Assembly: GCF_004329715.1 (NCBI RefSeq)
Contig: NZ_JXSY01000013.1
Coordinates: 142,861-206,860, forward strand
Reading direction: 5' to 3'
Length of the DNA stretch: 64,000 bases
DNA from: Bowmanella sp. JS7-9
Lineage (GTDB): Bacteria; Pseudomonadota; Gammaproteobacteria; Enterobacterales; Alteromonadaceae
Shown here: positions 1 to 7,876 of the stretch, one piece after another
Numbering within the stretch: position 1 is the stretch's first letter
Layout: every line of letters starts with the position of its first letter
Notes under the pieces: generated by a model
Database searches by the model: none
The model's input: the letters and a program-made list of their open reading frames with translations, nothing else
What the model was told of the DNA's origin: nothing
Position numbers and translations under genes: made by a program

Positions 1-114
1 CAGTCCGAAGGTCACAAAATAAATCAGCGGTACAGCCAGATTATGAATAAGTTTATTCCAGCCATTTTGATGGCTTTGGGCGTATTCCTGAAATAACAAT
101 TCTACTCGGCGCAT
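1..114 (-). CDS. DUF962/Mpo1-like membrane protein, N-terminal part only
   Basis: Only the first 38 codons lie in the window; the rest runs off the left edge. The translation begins MRRVELLFQEYAQSHQNGWN and continues into KLIHNLAVPLIYF, which matches the N-terminus of the DUF962 (YGL010w/Mpo1-like) family: an RR...L..Y..SHQN...N..IH pattern followed by the first membrane helix. Yeast Mpo1 is a membrane Fe-dependent dioxygenase acting on 2-hydroxy fatty acids; the role of bacterial homologues is not settled. The ATG is at 114. The next gene is divergent, with about 230 bp between them. Confidence 0.6.
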   Translation of the reverse strand, partial: MRRVELLFQEYAQSHQNGWNKLIHNLAVPLIYFVTFGL

Positions 115-342
115 AGGGATCCTTGCAGTGGTTGGATTTTTATTATTGGTGTCAGGCTGGTTACCGCAATTTATTCAGCCTTTTTCAGCATATTGCTGTG
201 CAATTGGTTAAATTTCAATCCTTCCGCGTTGGCAAATGTGCAACTTATTGCGGCCGGTCAATAAAATATCTGTCTTCACGTCATGCCAACCGCTGGAGTA
301 ATTTACAACAGGCGCGATACACTAGTGCAATACTATTGAGCG

Positions 343-2124
343 GTGGAGCCACCTCTTTTGATTACTTATCAGATTGATTGTCAGGATATTTTTCATCACG
401 AATACGAAGTTAAACTGACTATCCCCTCACCCGCAGCGCAAGGGCAGCGCCTGCAGTTACCAGCGTGGATCCCGGGCAGTTATATGGTGCGGGACTTTGC
501 CAAAAACATCACCGCACTGCGCGCAACTGATGCCCAGGGTAACGAACTGACGCTAACCAAGCTAGATAAACAAAGCTGGCAACTGGCTCCGGCTAAAGGC
601 CCACTTACTGTGGTTTATCGGGTATATGCTCTGGATTACTCCGTTCGTAGCGCCTATCTGGCCAGCGATGCGGGCTTTTTCAATGGCACCAGTCTTTACC
701 TGCAGGTGGTGGGACAAGACCACGAGCGCTGCCAAATTGAGCTAATCAAACCGGCGATATCACAGTGTGAACACTGGCAAGTCGCAACCGGATTACCAAT
801 TCACACTACCGATGACGGCGGCTTTGGCGTTTATCGCGCCAACTCCTGGTGGGACGCCATCGACTGTCCGGTCCTGCTGGCAAATTACACCCGGGTAGAT
901 TTTAGCGTGGCAGGACAGCCTTTCAGCATAGCCCTAGTAGATGACCTGCCTTTTGACGCCCAACGCCTCAAAGACGATTTGAGCAAAATCTGCGCGCACC
1001 ATATTCAATTGTTTGGCGCGCCGGCGCCTTTTAAGCACTACTGGTTTTTAACCCTGTTGGCAGATAACGCTTTTGGTGGCCTGGAACACAGTAACTCTAC
1101 ACTACTGATGTTCGAGCGCAGCGGTTTACCCAATGGCACCATCCGCGAGCCAAATGACAGCTATCGCAATTTTCTTAGCTTGTGCAGCCATGAGCTGTTC
1201 CATGCCTGGCTGGTTAAACGTATTCGCCCGGCCTGTTTTACTCAGCCGGATCTCAGTGCAGAAGTGTATACCCGCCAATTATGGATTTATGAAGGCTTCA
1301 CCTCTTATTACGATGATTTATCTCTGGTGCGCGCAAAAGTCATTAGTCCTGCCAGCTATCTGCAAATTCTCGGTGAGAATCTGACCCGTCTGGCGAGAAA
1401 CCCCGGGAGGTTACGCCAAACCGTCAGTGACTCAAGTTTCGATGCCTGGACCCGTTTCTATCAACAGGACGAAAATGCCCGCAATGCCATCGTCAGTTAT
1501 TACTTAAAAGGCGGTTTTATCGCGCTATGCCTGGACTTAACCCTGCGCCAGCAGAATAAAGCGAGCCTGGATGAGGTGTTAAAACTGTTATGGCAGCGCC
1601 ATGGCGAGAATGGCACAGACGATAACGTGATCGAGACTTTTTGTCTGGAGCTGGGAGTCGATTGCCGGGAGTTACTGCAACGAGCAGTCAATAGCACGGA
1701 TGAACTCCCCATCGAAGCGTTGCTAGCCCGCCATGGCGTGCGGCTGGTAAATCAACCCAATGGTGGTAGTACCGATAAGGGCGGAAAGTTAATTACGCAG
1801 CCGGTGAAACACGCTTTCGGCGCAGTATTTGCCGCCGAAAACACCGGGTTACGCATACAGCAGGTCCAGATGCATAGCCCTGCTGCCAGAGCCGGTCTGA
1901 TGAAAAACGATCTACTGTTGGCGCTGAATCACATCCAAACCAGTGATAAAACCCTGCAAACCCTGTTGGATCGTCAGCCTACCGGCAGCGAAGCGACGCT
2001 ACACGTACTGCGCCGCGGGCGTTTGTGGCAAATGAACCTGCCGATTGAAAAAGTGCTGGAAGACTCTGTTATGCTGGAAATTTTTGACGAGCAGGCCGTC
2101 AACCGCTGGTTGGAGCTGGATTAA
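343..2124 (+). CDS. M61 family metallopeptidase with C-terminal PDZ domain
   Basis: This 593-residue protein resembles M61 (glycyl aminopeptidase-like) zinc peptidases. An N-terminal beta domain is followed by the catalytic domain with HELFH (His283, Glu284, His287) and the third zinc ligand Glu317 in YEGFTSYYDD. A PDZ-like domain follows at about residues 490-570 (LRIQQVQMHSPAARAGL). No signal peptide is visible, so a cytoplasmic location is inferred. The start is a GTG at 343; a TTG at 358 is an alternative. Its stop codon overlaps the stop of the convergent M23 gene by 4 bp, leaving no room for a separate terminator. Confidence 0.9.
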   Translation: MEPPLLITYQIDCQDIFHHEYEVKLTIPSPAAQGQRLQLPAWIPGSYMVRDFAKNITALRATDAQGNELTLTKLDKQSWQLAPAKGPLTVVYRVYALDYSVRSAYLASDAGFFNGTSLYLQVVGQDHERCQIELIKPAISQCEHWQVATGLPIHTTDDGGFGVYRANSWWDAIDCPVLLANYTRVDFSVAGQPFSIALVDDLPFDAQRLKDDLSKICAHHIQLFGAPAPFKHYWFLTLLADNAFGGLEHSNSTLLMFERSGLPNGTIREPNDSYRNFLSLCSHELFHAWLVKRIRPACFTQPDLSAEVYTRQLWIYEGFTSYYDDLSLVRAKVISPASYLQILGENLTRLARNPGRLRQTVSDSSFDAWTRFYQQDENARNAIVSYYLKGGFIALCLDLTLRQQNKASLDEVLKLLWQRHGENGTDDNVIETFCLELGVDCRELLQRAVNSTDELPIEALLARHGVRLVNQPNGGSTDKGGKLITQPVKHAFGAVFAAENTGLRIQQVQMHSPAARAGLMKNDLLLALNHIQTSDKTLQTLLDRQPTGSEATLHVLRRGRLWQMNLPIEKVLEDSVMLEIFDEQAVNRWLELD

Positions 2125-2939
2125 CGCGCCGGTACCAATAACTGCGGATCAACCCGCACATTCATCCAATTCATGCGCCAGTCCAGGTGCGGCCCGGTGG
2201 CTCTGCCGGTCGCACCAATTTCTGCAATTAACTGGCCCTGTTCGACCCGTTGCCCGGCCTGCACGTGACTGGCGCTTAAGTGCAGAAAGGTCGACGACAC
2301 ACCAAATCCGTGATCGATAATCAGTGTGCCACCAGAATAATACATATCCGGTTGCCACAGGGTCACAATGCCCGAAGCCGGAGCAACAACCGCCGTGCCA
2401 GTTGGTGCGGCTACATCCACGCCATAGTGCGGGGTTTTGGGTTCGCCATTTAAAATGCGCTGGCTACCATAGACGCCACTAATCCGCCCTTTTGCCGGCC
2501 AGATAAAATCTTGCATGAAATCCAGACGCTCATCATTGCGTTCACGCGCTTTACGGGCATTGGCGGCATCGGCGCGAATACGCGCTGCGAGTGATGGATC
2601 GGGATTTACCATTTTTGGCGGTAAACCATCGACTTTCTCGATGGCAAATTGACGGGCGATAATCTCAAACGATTGCTGATGCGTTTGACCGTCTGCGCTG
2701 ACCCATTCAATCGTGCGGCTACCCAGTTCATCGCGGCCTATGCCAAAAACGAATTCACCTTGTTGTGACACGCGGATCTTTTGCTGTTGATAAGAGACCT
2801 GACTTCCTGCAGGCACGGTGGCGCGTACTAACGCCCCCTGAACCGGTTCAGTCAGCAAACTCAGCGAGGCCAATGACCATTGACTGAACAACGCGAGAGA
2901 CAACGCCACTAGCCGGCGCAGGCCAAGCCATTTATGCAC
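2121..2939 (-). CDS. Secreted M23 family metallopeptidase
   Basis: This is a probable periplasmic murein endopeptidase or LytM-like protein. The C-terminal LytM domain shows HYGVD, the HLS region and a GPHLDW motif in place of the usual HLHFE/HLHW, so the metal site looks complete. The N-terminus is a signal peptide (HKWLGLRRLVALSLALFSQ, then WSLA). I prefer the GTG start at 2939 (272 aa) because it places the basic n-region first; an ATG at 2969 would add ten residues. Either start overlaps the end of the upstream QueD-like gene (by 8 or 38 bp), so the two are probably translationally coupled. No coiled coil or LysM domain is seen. Confidence 0.85.
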   Translation of the reverse strand: MHKWLGLRRLVALSLALFSQWSLASLSLLTEPVQGALVRATVPAGSQVSYQQQKIRVSQQGEFVFGIGRDELGSRTIEWVSADGQTHQQSFEIIARQFAIEKVDGLPPKMVNPDPSLAARIRADAANARKARERNDERLDFMQDFIWPAKGRISGVYGSQRILNGEPKTPHYGVDVAAPTGTAVVAPASGIVTLWQPDMYYSGGTLIIDHGFGVSSTFLHLSASHVQAGQRVEQGQLIAEIGATGRATGPHLDWRMNWMNVRVDPQLLVPAR

Positions 2940-3804
2940 CGGCGATGGCTCCTTTACCCACCCCTTCAAAGGCGAATACTTTGAAGCTGTTGCCTGGGGC
3001 TAAGCGTTTTTGCTCGTCTGCCATAAATTGCGCCAAACACTCCACGGTTGAGTCCGTATCCACCAGATCCGACTCACATTTCGGAATAGCCAGTTCAAAA
3101 ATTCCCTGCGATGACTCATAGGCAAACAGATAATGTTCGTCGCCACTAATGTCTGGTTGCATAATTAACTTATCAGCGGTGACCAAATCTTCCCGGCTAC
3201 CAATGTAGATATCGCACCAGCGTTTGGCCCAATAGTCTTCCCAGCGCACACTTTGCTGACCGTCTGCGAATACCACCACCTTCGAGCGATGGCCATGGGC
3301 AATGCGCTGACAGTTGCCATCGTGCTTCTTCAGACCATGGGTGTAGTGATAATAAGGGCCGTCAATTTTCTCTTCACGTAAACTCAGGGTTAAGCCCTGC
3401 ACGTTTTCCGGCAAGTGAGTCTTAATGATTTGCTTAAGGTATTCCTGCACTGACGCCATGCTGACTTCGTTGGCATAAATAAAGGCATAGGCCTCAGGCG
3501 GGCAATTTAGGTGGATGCTGCGCTCATCAGGACGCAAAAAGTCCACCTGAACCCGCTCATTTTGCTCGTCGCGCTCAATACGGGTATAAGCATGTTCCGC
3601 GGGGATCAACAACTTGTGATCCACATATTCATCAATCAGCGCCTTAAGGCGTTTTTTTACTTTGGAGAAGTCCAGCACCATGCTTTCTTCATTGAGGCTG
3701 CCATCGAGGATCACGTCAACAATCCAGCTCTCTCCCACCATGCCACGCTGTGGGCACAGATAAGAAAAGTCCATGACAGTCAAATCGTTTACAAATAATT
3801 GCAT
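2932..3804 (-). CDS. 6-pyruvoyl-tetrahydropterin synthase/QueD-fold protein with two domains
   Basis: At 290 aa this is more than twice the usual QueD length of about 120 aa. The C-terminal half contains CQRIAHGHRSKVVVF, the Cys plus HGH zinc-site signature of 6-carboxytetrahydropterin synthases. The N-terminal half has the strand-helix pattern with VLDFSKVKK and DHKLL typical of the family. At the place of its own HGH it reads RGMVGESW, so its zinc site is lost. It looks like a tandem QueD-fold protein with one active and one degenerate domain. Queuosine or pterin metabolism is the family expectation; the actual substrate is unknown. It lies upstream of and overlaps the M23 peptidase gene. 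Confidence 0.75.
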   Translation of the reverse strand: MQLFVNDLTVMDFSYLCPQRGMVGESWIVDVILDGSLNEESMVLDFSKVKKRLKALIDEYVDHKLLIPAEHAYTRIERDEQNERVQVDFLRPDERSIHLNCPPEAYAFIYANEVSMASVQEYLKQIIKTHLPENVQGLTLSLREEKIDGPYYHYTHGLKKHDGNCQRIAHGHRSKVVVFADGQQSVRWEDYWAKRWCDIYIGSREDLVTADKLIMQPDISGDEHYLFAYESSQGIFELAIPKCESDLVDTDSTVECLAQFMADEQKRLAPGNSFKVFAFEGVGKGAIAGA

Positions 3805-3847
3805 TGAGGTGTGTTACTCCAGAATAAAACGTTGCAAGTATAACCAG

Positions 3848-4858
3848 TTACGAATTGGAATTCGCCTTATTGAGCTGATCTTTCAGATTAGGCGGCACGC
3901 CTTTAATCAACAGCGTATCACTGTGAGGATCATACTGAACCCGCTCGCCCAGTAACTTGCGGTCAAACGCAATGGTGACACCACCGCCGGCACCGCTGAA
4001 TTTACTCAGGCTGCGCACCACCGTTGGGTCGGGCTGGAATTGCTGCTCAAGCTTACGCTCACTCACTTCGGTGAACTGAATAAAATCCCGCTCACCTTTG
4101 GGTAACTGCTCAGCCAGCTCTTTAATCTGAATATCTTCGCCAGACTCAATTTTTTCTTTGTAATAGTTAGCCAGTTGCGCGCGGGTTTGTTGCTTTTCGG
4201 TCACATCCAGCTGTTCTACCGCCAGATAATCATCCACGGCAGCGATCAGTTCTTTGTTTTGCTTTTTAATGTCGACCAGTTCTTCACAGGATAAAAACGC
4301 CAGGAAGAAATCAGACACTTTGCGCCCTGCCCGGCCTTTGATAAAGCTGACATAGCGGTTCTGATCGGCATTGATGCGACGCTCGGTTAAATCAATCCGC
4401 GCAGCCAGTTGCATTTTGGCAAGATCCAGATGGTCACGCACATTCAGTTGCATGCTGGCATCAATTTCCACGTGTTGTTTGGTGTTAAGCAGTCCAATCA
4501 ACAAAAACTCGGTGGCCAGATACTGATATTGGGTGAACACAATAAAACCGGTTTCAATGGTGGCAAATTCCACCAGCGTTTTGGTCAACAACGCTGAGGT
4601 TTGCTGCGAGAACTGCAAAAAGCTGTCTTCATCGTCACCAAGCGCATCCAGTAACGCAGGAAAACTATCAGCTTCGTCACTCACCAAACCGCCCACACCT
4701 TTGCCAGGTTTACCTGCGTACACCTGATGCATTTGCAGGGTCAATTGTTCGATTTGTGGGCTGATGTCCAGACAGGTATTACGCGGTTGCAATACCAGTT
4801 TACCTTCAGCGTCCAGTTGCAATTGATGCACAATGCAATGATGAACCACTACGCTCAT
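3848..4858 (-). CDS. yejK: Nucleoid-associated protein YejK (NdpA)
   Basis: This 336-aa protein matches the YejK/NdpA family (37-kDa nucleoid-associated protein) over its whole length, from MSVVVHHCIVHQL to the C-terminal FDRKLLGERVQYDPHSDTL. Homologues bind DNA and co-purify with the nucleoid; their precise role is unclear. An AGGAG lies about ten bases before the ATG. It is divergent from yejL-yejM, the same arrangement as in Escherichia coli and many gammaproteobacteria, which supports the call. Confidence 0.93.
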   Translation of the reverse strand: MSVVVHHCIVHQLQLDAEGKLVLQPRNTCLDISPQIEQLTLQMHQVYAGKPGKGVGGLVSDEADSFPALLDALGDDEDSFLQFSQQTSALLTKTLVEFATIETGFIVFTQYQYLATEFLLIGLLNTKQHVEIDASMQLNVRDHLDLAKMQLAARIDLTERRINADQNRYVSFIKGRAGRKVSDFFLAFLSCEELVDIKKQNKELIAAVDDYLAVEQLDVTEKQQTRAQLANYYKEKIESGEDIQIKELAEQLPKGERDFIQFTEVSERKLEQQFQPDPTVVRSLSKFSGAGGGVTIAFDRKLLGERVQYDPHSDTLLIKGVPPNLKDQLNKANSNS

Positions 4859-4959
4859 GCGCGGTTTACTCCTGTTTAAAGTGTTAGTCGATTAGGTGCG
4901 ATGGAGTGACGTGTGAAACCCTGCTAATATAGCGGCAACTTGCCTTTGAGATGTTTTAC

Positions 4960-5178
4960 ATGCCACAACAATCTAAATATTCCGATCAACAATTCGACGC
5001 CCTGACCAATGATTTAATTTCTGTGTTAGAAAAACATCAGGCCAGTCGGGAATTGAGCTTGATGGCGCTGGGCAATATTATTACCAATATTTTGCGCAAC
5101 CAGACCAATGCTGAGCATCGCCAGCAAATGGCCGCAAAGTTTACCGAAATTTTAATGAAAAGTGTCACCAATAATTAG
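4960..5178 (+). CDS. yejL: YejL family protein (DUF1414)
   Basis: This small protein of 72 aa is recognised by MPQQSKYSDQQFD and LSLMALGNIITNIL, close to E. coli YejL (MPQISRYSD...LSLMVLGNMVTNL). An ATG at 4951 would add three residues, but the family start and the weak GAG at 4947-4949 favour 4960. It is probably cytoplasmic and its function is unknown. It is divergent from yejK and 14 bp ahead of yejM, so it is very likely co-transcribed with the latter. Confidence 0.93.
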   Translation: MPQQSKYSDQQFDALTNDLISVLEKHQASRELSLMALGNIITNILRNQTNAEHRQQMAAKFTEILMKSVTNN

Positions 5179-5192
5179 AAAAAAGCACGCCT

Positions 5193-6674
5193 ATGATTTT
5201 AGCCGAAACACCAAGACGCCAGCGGGTTACTAAATTATCCCGCTGGGGACACTGGTTTACTTTCTTTAATATCCTGATTGCACTGACGATCTCGTCATTG
5301 TATGTGTTCAGTTCACCGGCACCGTCCACTGCCATCGGAGTCGCGTACCTGTTCAGTAACTGGATTGGTCATATCGCGTTCCTGACCTTTATTGGCTTCG
5401 TGATTTTAATCCTGCCGCTGTGTTATCTGGTCAGTAATGTCAAAGTGGTTAAGGCCGCGGCCGCGTTAGTCGCTGCGGTCGGACTCGCGTTGCTGGCGTT
5501 TGATGCCCTGCTATACGTAAAACACGGTGTGCATGTGAGTTTTAGCAGCGCCGAGTTGGTAAAAAGCGAAACCCGCATCATGATGGACACGCTGGGCTGG
5601 CAGCAATGGGGCATGCTGGTGCTGCTGTTTGTGGTGTGGTTGTCGTTTCAATTATTGTTGGCGAATGCCCTGTGGAAACGCATTGAGCGCTTTATGCTGC
5701 ATCGCTATGCGCAACCCATTGGTTTGTTCTTCATTGCCTGCTTCTTTATTGGCCACGCAACGCATATTTGGGCAGATGCCAATCTATATCAGCCAATCGT
5801 TAAACAGGACGATATGTTCCCGTTGTCCTATCCTGCCACGGCGAAAACCCTGATGGCCAAATATGGTATGTTGGATTTGGCCAACTATGAACAACGCAAA
5901 GCCTTGCAACTGGACCGCAAAGTTCATCAGGTTAACTATCCGCTGAAACCGGTATATTGCAGCGTCACACCGGGCATCAAAGCCATGTTTTTATGGGTCG
6001 AATCTGACAATGCCGATGAGCTCGCGGTGGAGTTTAATTTGCAAAGCCAGGGGATTTTCGTAAATAACCCCAATCCACAATCGGCCTGGTTCAGTGCCCA
6101 ATATGGTTTACCCGCGCTATACGAGGGGGTGGTTACCGTACCCCCACTGATTGCCGACATTGCGCGTAACTTTAATGTGCCATTTATGACCATAGAGTCT
6201 GCTGAATTTTTGGGTGACAGCTTCTGGCAGGAGAACCTGGCCGGGATCGTCATTGCCAAAGTACCGCTAAAACGCGCACGGGAATTACTTAGCCATGCCG
6301 GTGATACGGCGATCATGATGGCCAGTGCCCATAACCCCGCTGGTAACTGGTACAGCAATGTGATCAGCAACGGCGTCAGCACGCTGGCGACGGCTGAGGA
6401 TATCGCACCAACCTTACTCGGCCTGATGGGGTGCTCAGCCAATATTGCCGACTACTCCACCGGACAGAATTTATTTGCACCAAGCCGCAATTGGACCGTG
6501 ACCACAGCCGGTGACAAAGTGATTCTTCTGACCGAACATGAACGGGTGGAAGTCGACGTATTAGGTAACTACAAAATCTTCGATTTAACCGACGGTACGG
6601 AAAACAGCAGCGAACTGAATACCAGTTTGCTTAGCCGTGCGGTGAAACACGTCAGTCGCTTTATTCAAAACTAA
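5193..6674 (+). CDS. yejM: YejM/PbgA/LapC-like inner-membrane protein (DUF3413), shortened
   Basis: The N-terminal ~200 residues carry five predicted membrane segments of the DUF3413 type (SRWGHWFTFFNILIAL onwards). The rest is a periplasmic domain derived from the alkaline-phosphatase/sulfatase fold. In Enterobacterales the protein (about 586 aa) senses periplasmic lipopolysaccharide and, with LapB, controls LpxC turnover. This homologue has 493 aa, and the hydrolase-like domain is reduced: the stretch after residue ~250 keeps little recognisable sulfatase sequence and no obvious metal site. It follows yejL by 14 bp. A conserved LPS-related role is inferred from synteny and the membrane domain. 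Confidence 0.85.
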   Translation: MILAETPRRQRVTKLSRWGHWFTFFNILIALTISSLYVFSSPAPSTAIGVAYLFSNWIGHIAFLTFIGFVILILPLCYLVSNVKVVKAAAALVAAVGLALLAFDALLYVKHGVHVSFSSAELVKSETRIMMDTLGWQQWGMLVLLFVVWLSFQLLLANALWKRIERFMLHRYAQPIGLFFIACFFIGHATHIWADANLYQPIVKQDDMFPLSYPATAKTLMAKYGMLDLANYEQRKALQLDRKVHQVNYPLKPVYCSVTPGIKAMFLWVESDNADELAVEFNLQSQGIFVNNPNPQSAWFSAQYGLPALYEGVVTVPPLIADIARNFNVPFMTIESAEFLGDSFWQENLAGIVIAKVPLKRARELLSHAGDTAIMMASAHNPAGNWYSNVISNGVSTLATAEDIAPTLLGLMGCSANIADYSTGQNLFAPSRNWTVTTAGDKVILLTEHERVEVDVLGNYKIFDLTDGTENSSELNTSLLSRAVKHVSRFIQN

Positions 6675-6680
6675 CTCCAA

Positions 6681-6709
6681 CAGCAGGCATTCATCGCGGA
6701 TGCCTGCTG
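6681..6709 (+). terminator. Probable terminator after yejM
   Basis: A perfect 10-bp inverted repeat, CAGCAGGCAT ... ATGCCTGCTG, with a 9-nt loop lies 7 bp after the yejM stop. The T-tract is weak (TCCTTC), so this may be an inefficient or Rho-assisted terminator, or an mRNA 3' end stabiliser. Confidence 0.55.
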
Positions 6710-6808
6710 TCCTTCATCGCTAATAATCCCCAAAACATCAATCAGTTAGCCGTCGCTACTTGGCGAGCATTGAGATTTTCTGCACTATGGCAAAAACGGA
6801 GAATAGCG

Positions 6809-7822
6809 ATGCACAAAAAGTTAACCACATTGATCGTGTTGGGATTGTCACTAGCCGGGTGTAGTGTAACACCGTCTGGCCAACAGACTGAGTTACCCAA
6901 ATTACACACCCTGTATGATTATGCGCTGCTGGATAACAGTGGCAAGTTGGTGAGTCTCGCTGAAGTCGCGGATGCCCTGGCCAGTAAGCAGGTGATTTTT
7001 TTAGGCGAAGCCCATAGCCATCCGGGCGCACATTTATTTCAAATGCAGATGTTGCAGGCACTGCATGCCCGGCATCCGCAAATTGCGTTATCCATGGAAC
7101 AATTCGAAACCGACACACAGGCATGGCTGGATCGCTATACCGCGGGTGAGATAGGCGAATGGACGTTAACCCACTATGCCCGCGCCTGGCCAAACTATAA
7201 AGGCAGTTATCGACCTCTGGTGGACTATGCCCGAGACAATAATTTACCTGTGATCGCAGCCAATGCGCCCAAAGACATTGTGGTCTGCGTAGGTCGGCAG
7301 GGCCCGGCGCTATTAGATAAATTGCCACCCAATCGTCGTATTAACGTTGCAAAGGAAATGGACTTTAGTCAGGAAGGCGCTTATTTCGAAAAATTCATCG
7401 GTTCCATGGGCGGCCATGGCAATCAAGAGCGCCCCAGTCAACGCATGTTGAACAGCTATGCCGGTCAGGTCGTGCGGGATGAGACCATGGCACAGAGCAT
7501 CGTTAATTATCTGACTGCCCATCCACAGAGTATGGTGGTGCACACCAACGGTAGTTTCCACAGCGAAGACCATCTGGGCACTGTCGAGCGCGTTACCCGC
7601 CGTTTGAACACCTCAGTCGCGGTTATCCAACCGGTTTTACTCGACGATCCGCAGCACAGTGATATTAGCGAAGACATGCTCAAAAAAGGCGATTATTTGT
7701 TACTTATTGCCCCAATCAGCGACAACGTTAAGTTACCGGAATATCAGCAGGCGTGGATGAAATCCGCCTTCACGCCATCTAATGTGGACTGTAACTTCAG
7801 CGACGCTGCCGGCAGCGAATAA
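6809..7822 (+). CDS. ChaN family lipoprotein (DUF399)
   Basis: Start at ATG 6809, preceded by GGAG at a good distance (337 aa). The N-terminus is a lipoprotein signal (MHKKLTTLIVLGLSLAGC, Cys18). The mature part has FLGEAHSHPGAHLFQ and ALSMEQFETDTQ, characteristic of the ChaN/DUF399 family, whose Campylobacter member binds haem at the outer membrane. Paired histidines near the N-terminus fit a haem or metal role, but that is an inference. It stands alone: yejM lies upstream behind a hairpin, and a strong terminator follows. Confidence 0.85.
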   Translation: MHKKLTTLIVLGLSLAGCSVTPSGQQTELPKLHTLYDYALLDNSGKLVSLAEVADALASKQVIFLGEAHSHPGAHLFQMQMLQALHARHPQIALSMEQFETDTQAWLDRYTAGEIGEWTLTHYARAWPNYKGSYRPLVDYARDNNLPVIAANAPKDIVVCVGRQGPALLDKLPPNRRINVAKEMDFSQEGAYFEKFIGSMGGHGNQERPSQRMLNSYAGQVVRDETMAQSIVNYLTAHPQSMVVHTNGSFHSEDHLGTVERVTRRLNTSVAVIQPVLLDDPQHSDISEDMLKKGDYLLLIAPISDNVKLPEYQQAWMKSAFTPSNVDCNFSDAAGSE

Positions 7823-7831
7823 TGAAACAAT

Positions 7832-7860
7832 AAAAAAGCCTCCGACCGGAGGCTTTTTTA
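7832..7860. terminator. Bidirectional intrinsic terminator
   Basis: AAAAAAGCCTCC, loop GACC, GGAGGCTTTTTT lies between the ends of the convergent chaN-like and alpha-glucosidase genes. A-tract and T-tract on both sides let it work in both directions. Confidence 0.9.
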
Positions 7861-7876
7861 TTATCTGCAGCGCATC

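Noticed and set aside
123..377. 84-aa open frame before the M61 gene
   Set aside because: Low-complexity translation without family features; it overlaps the start of a clear peptidase gene in another frame.
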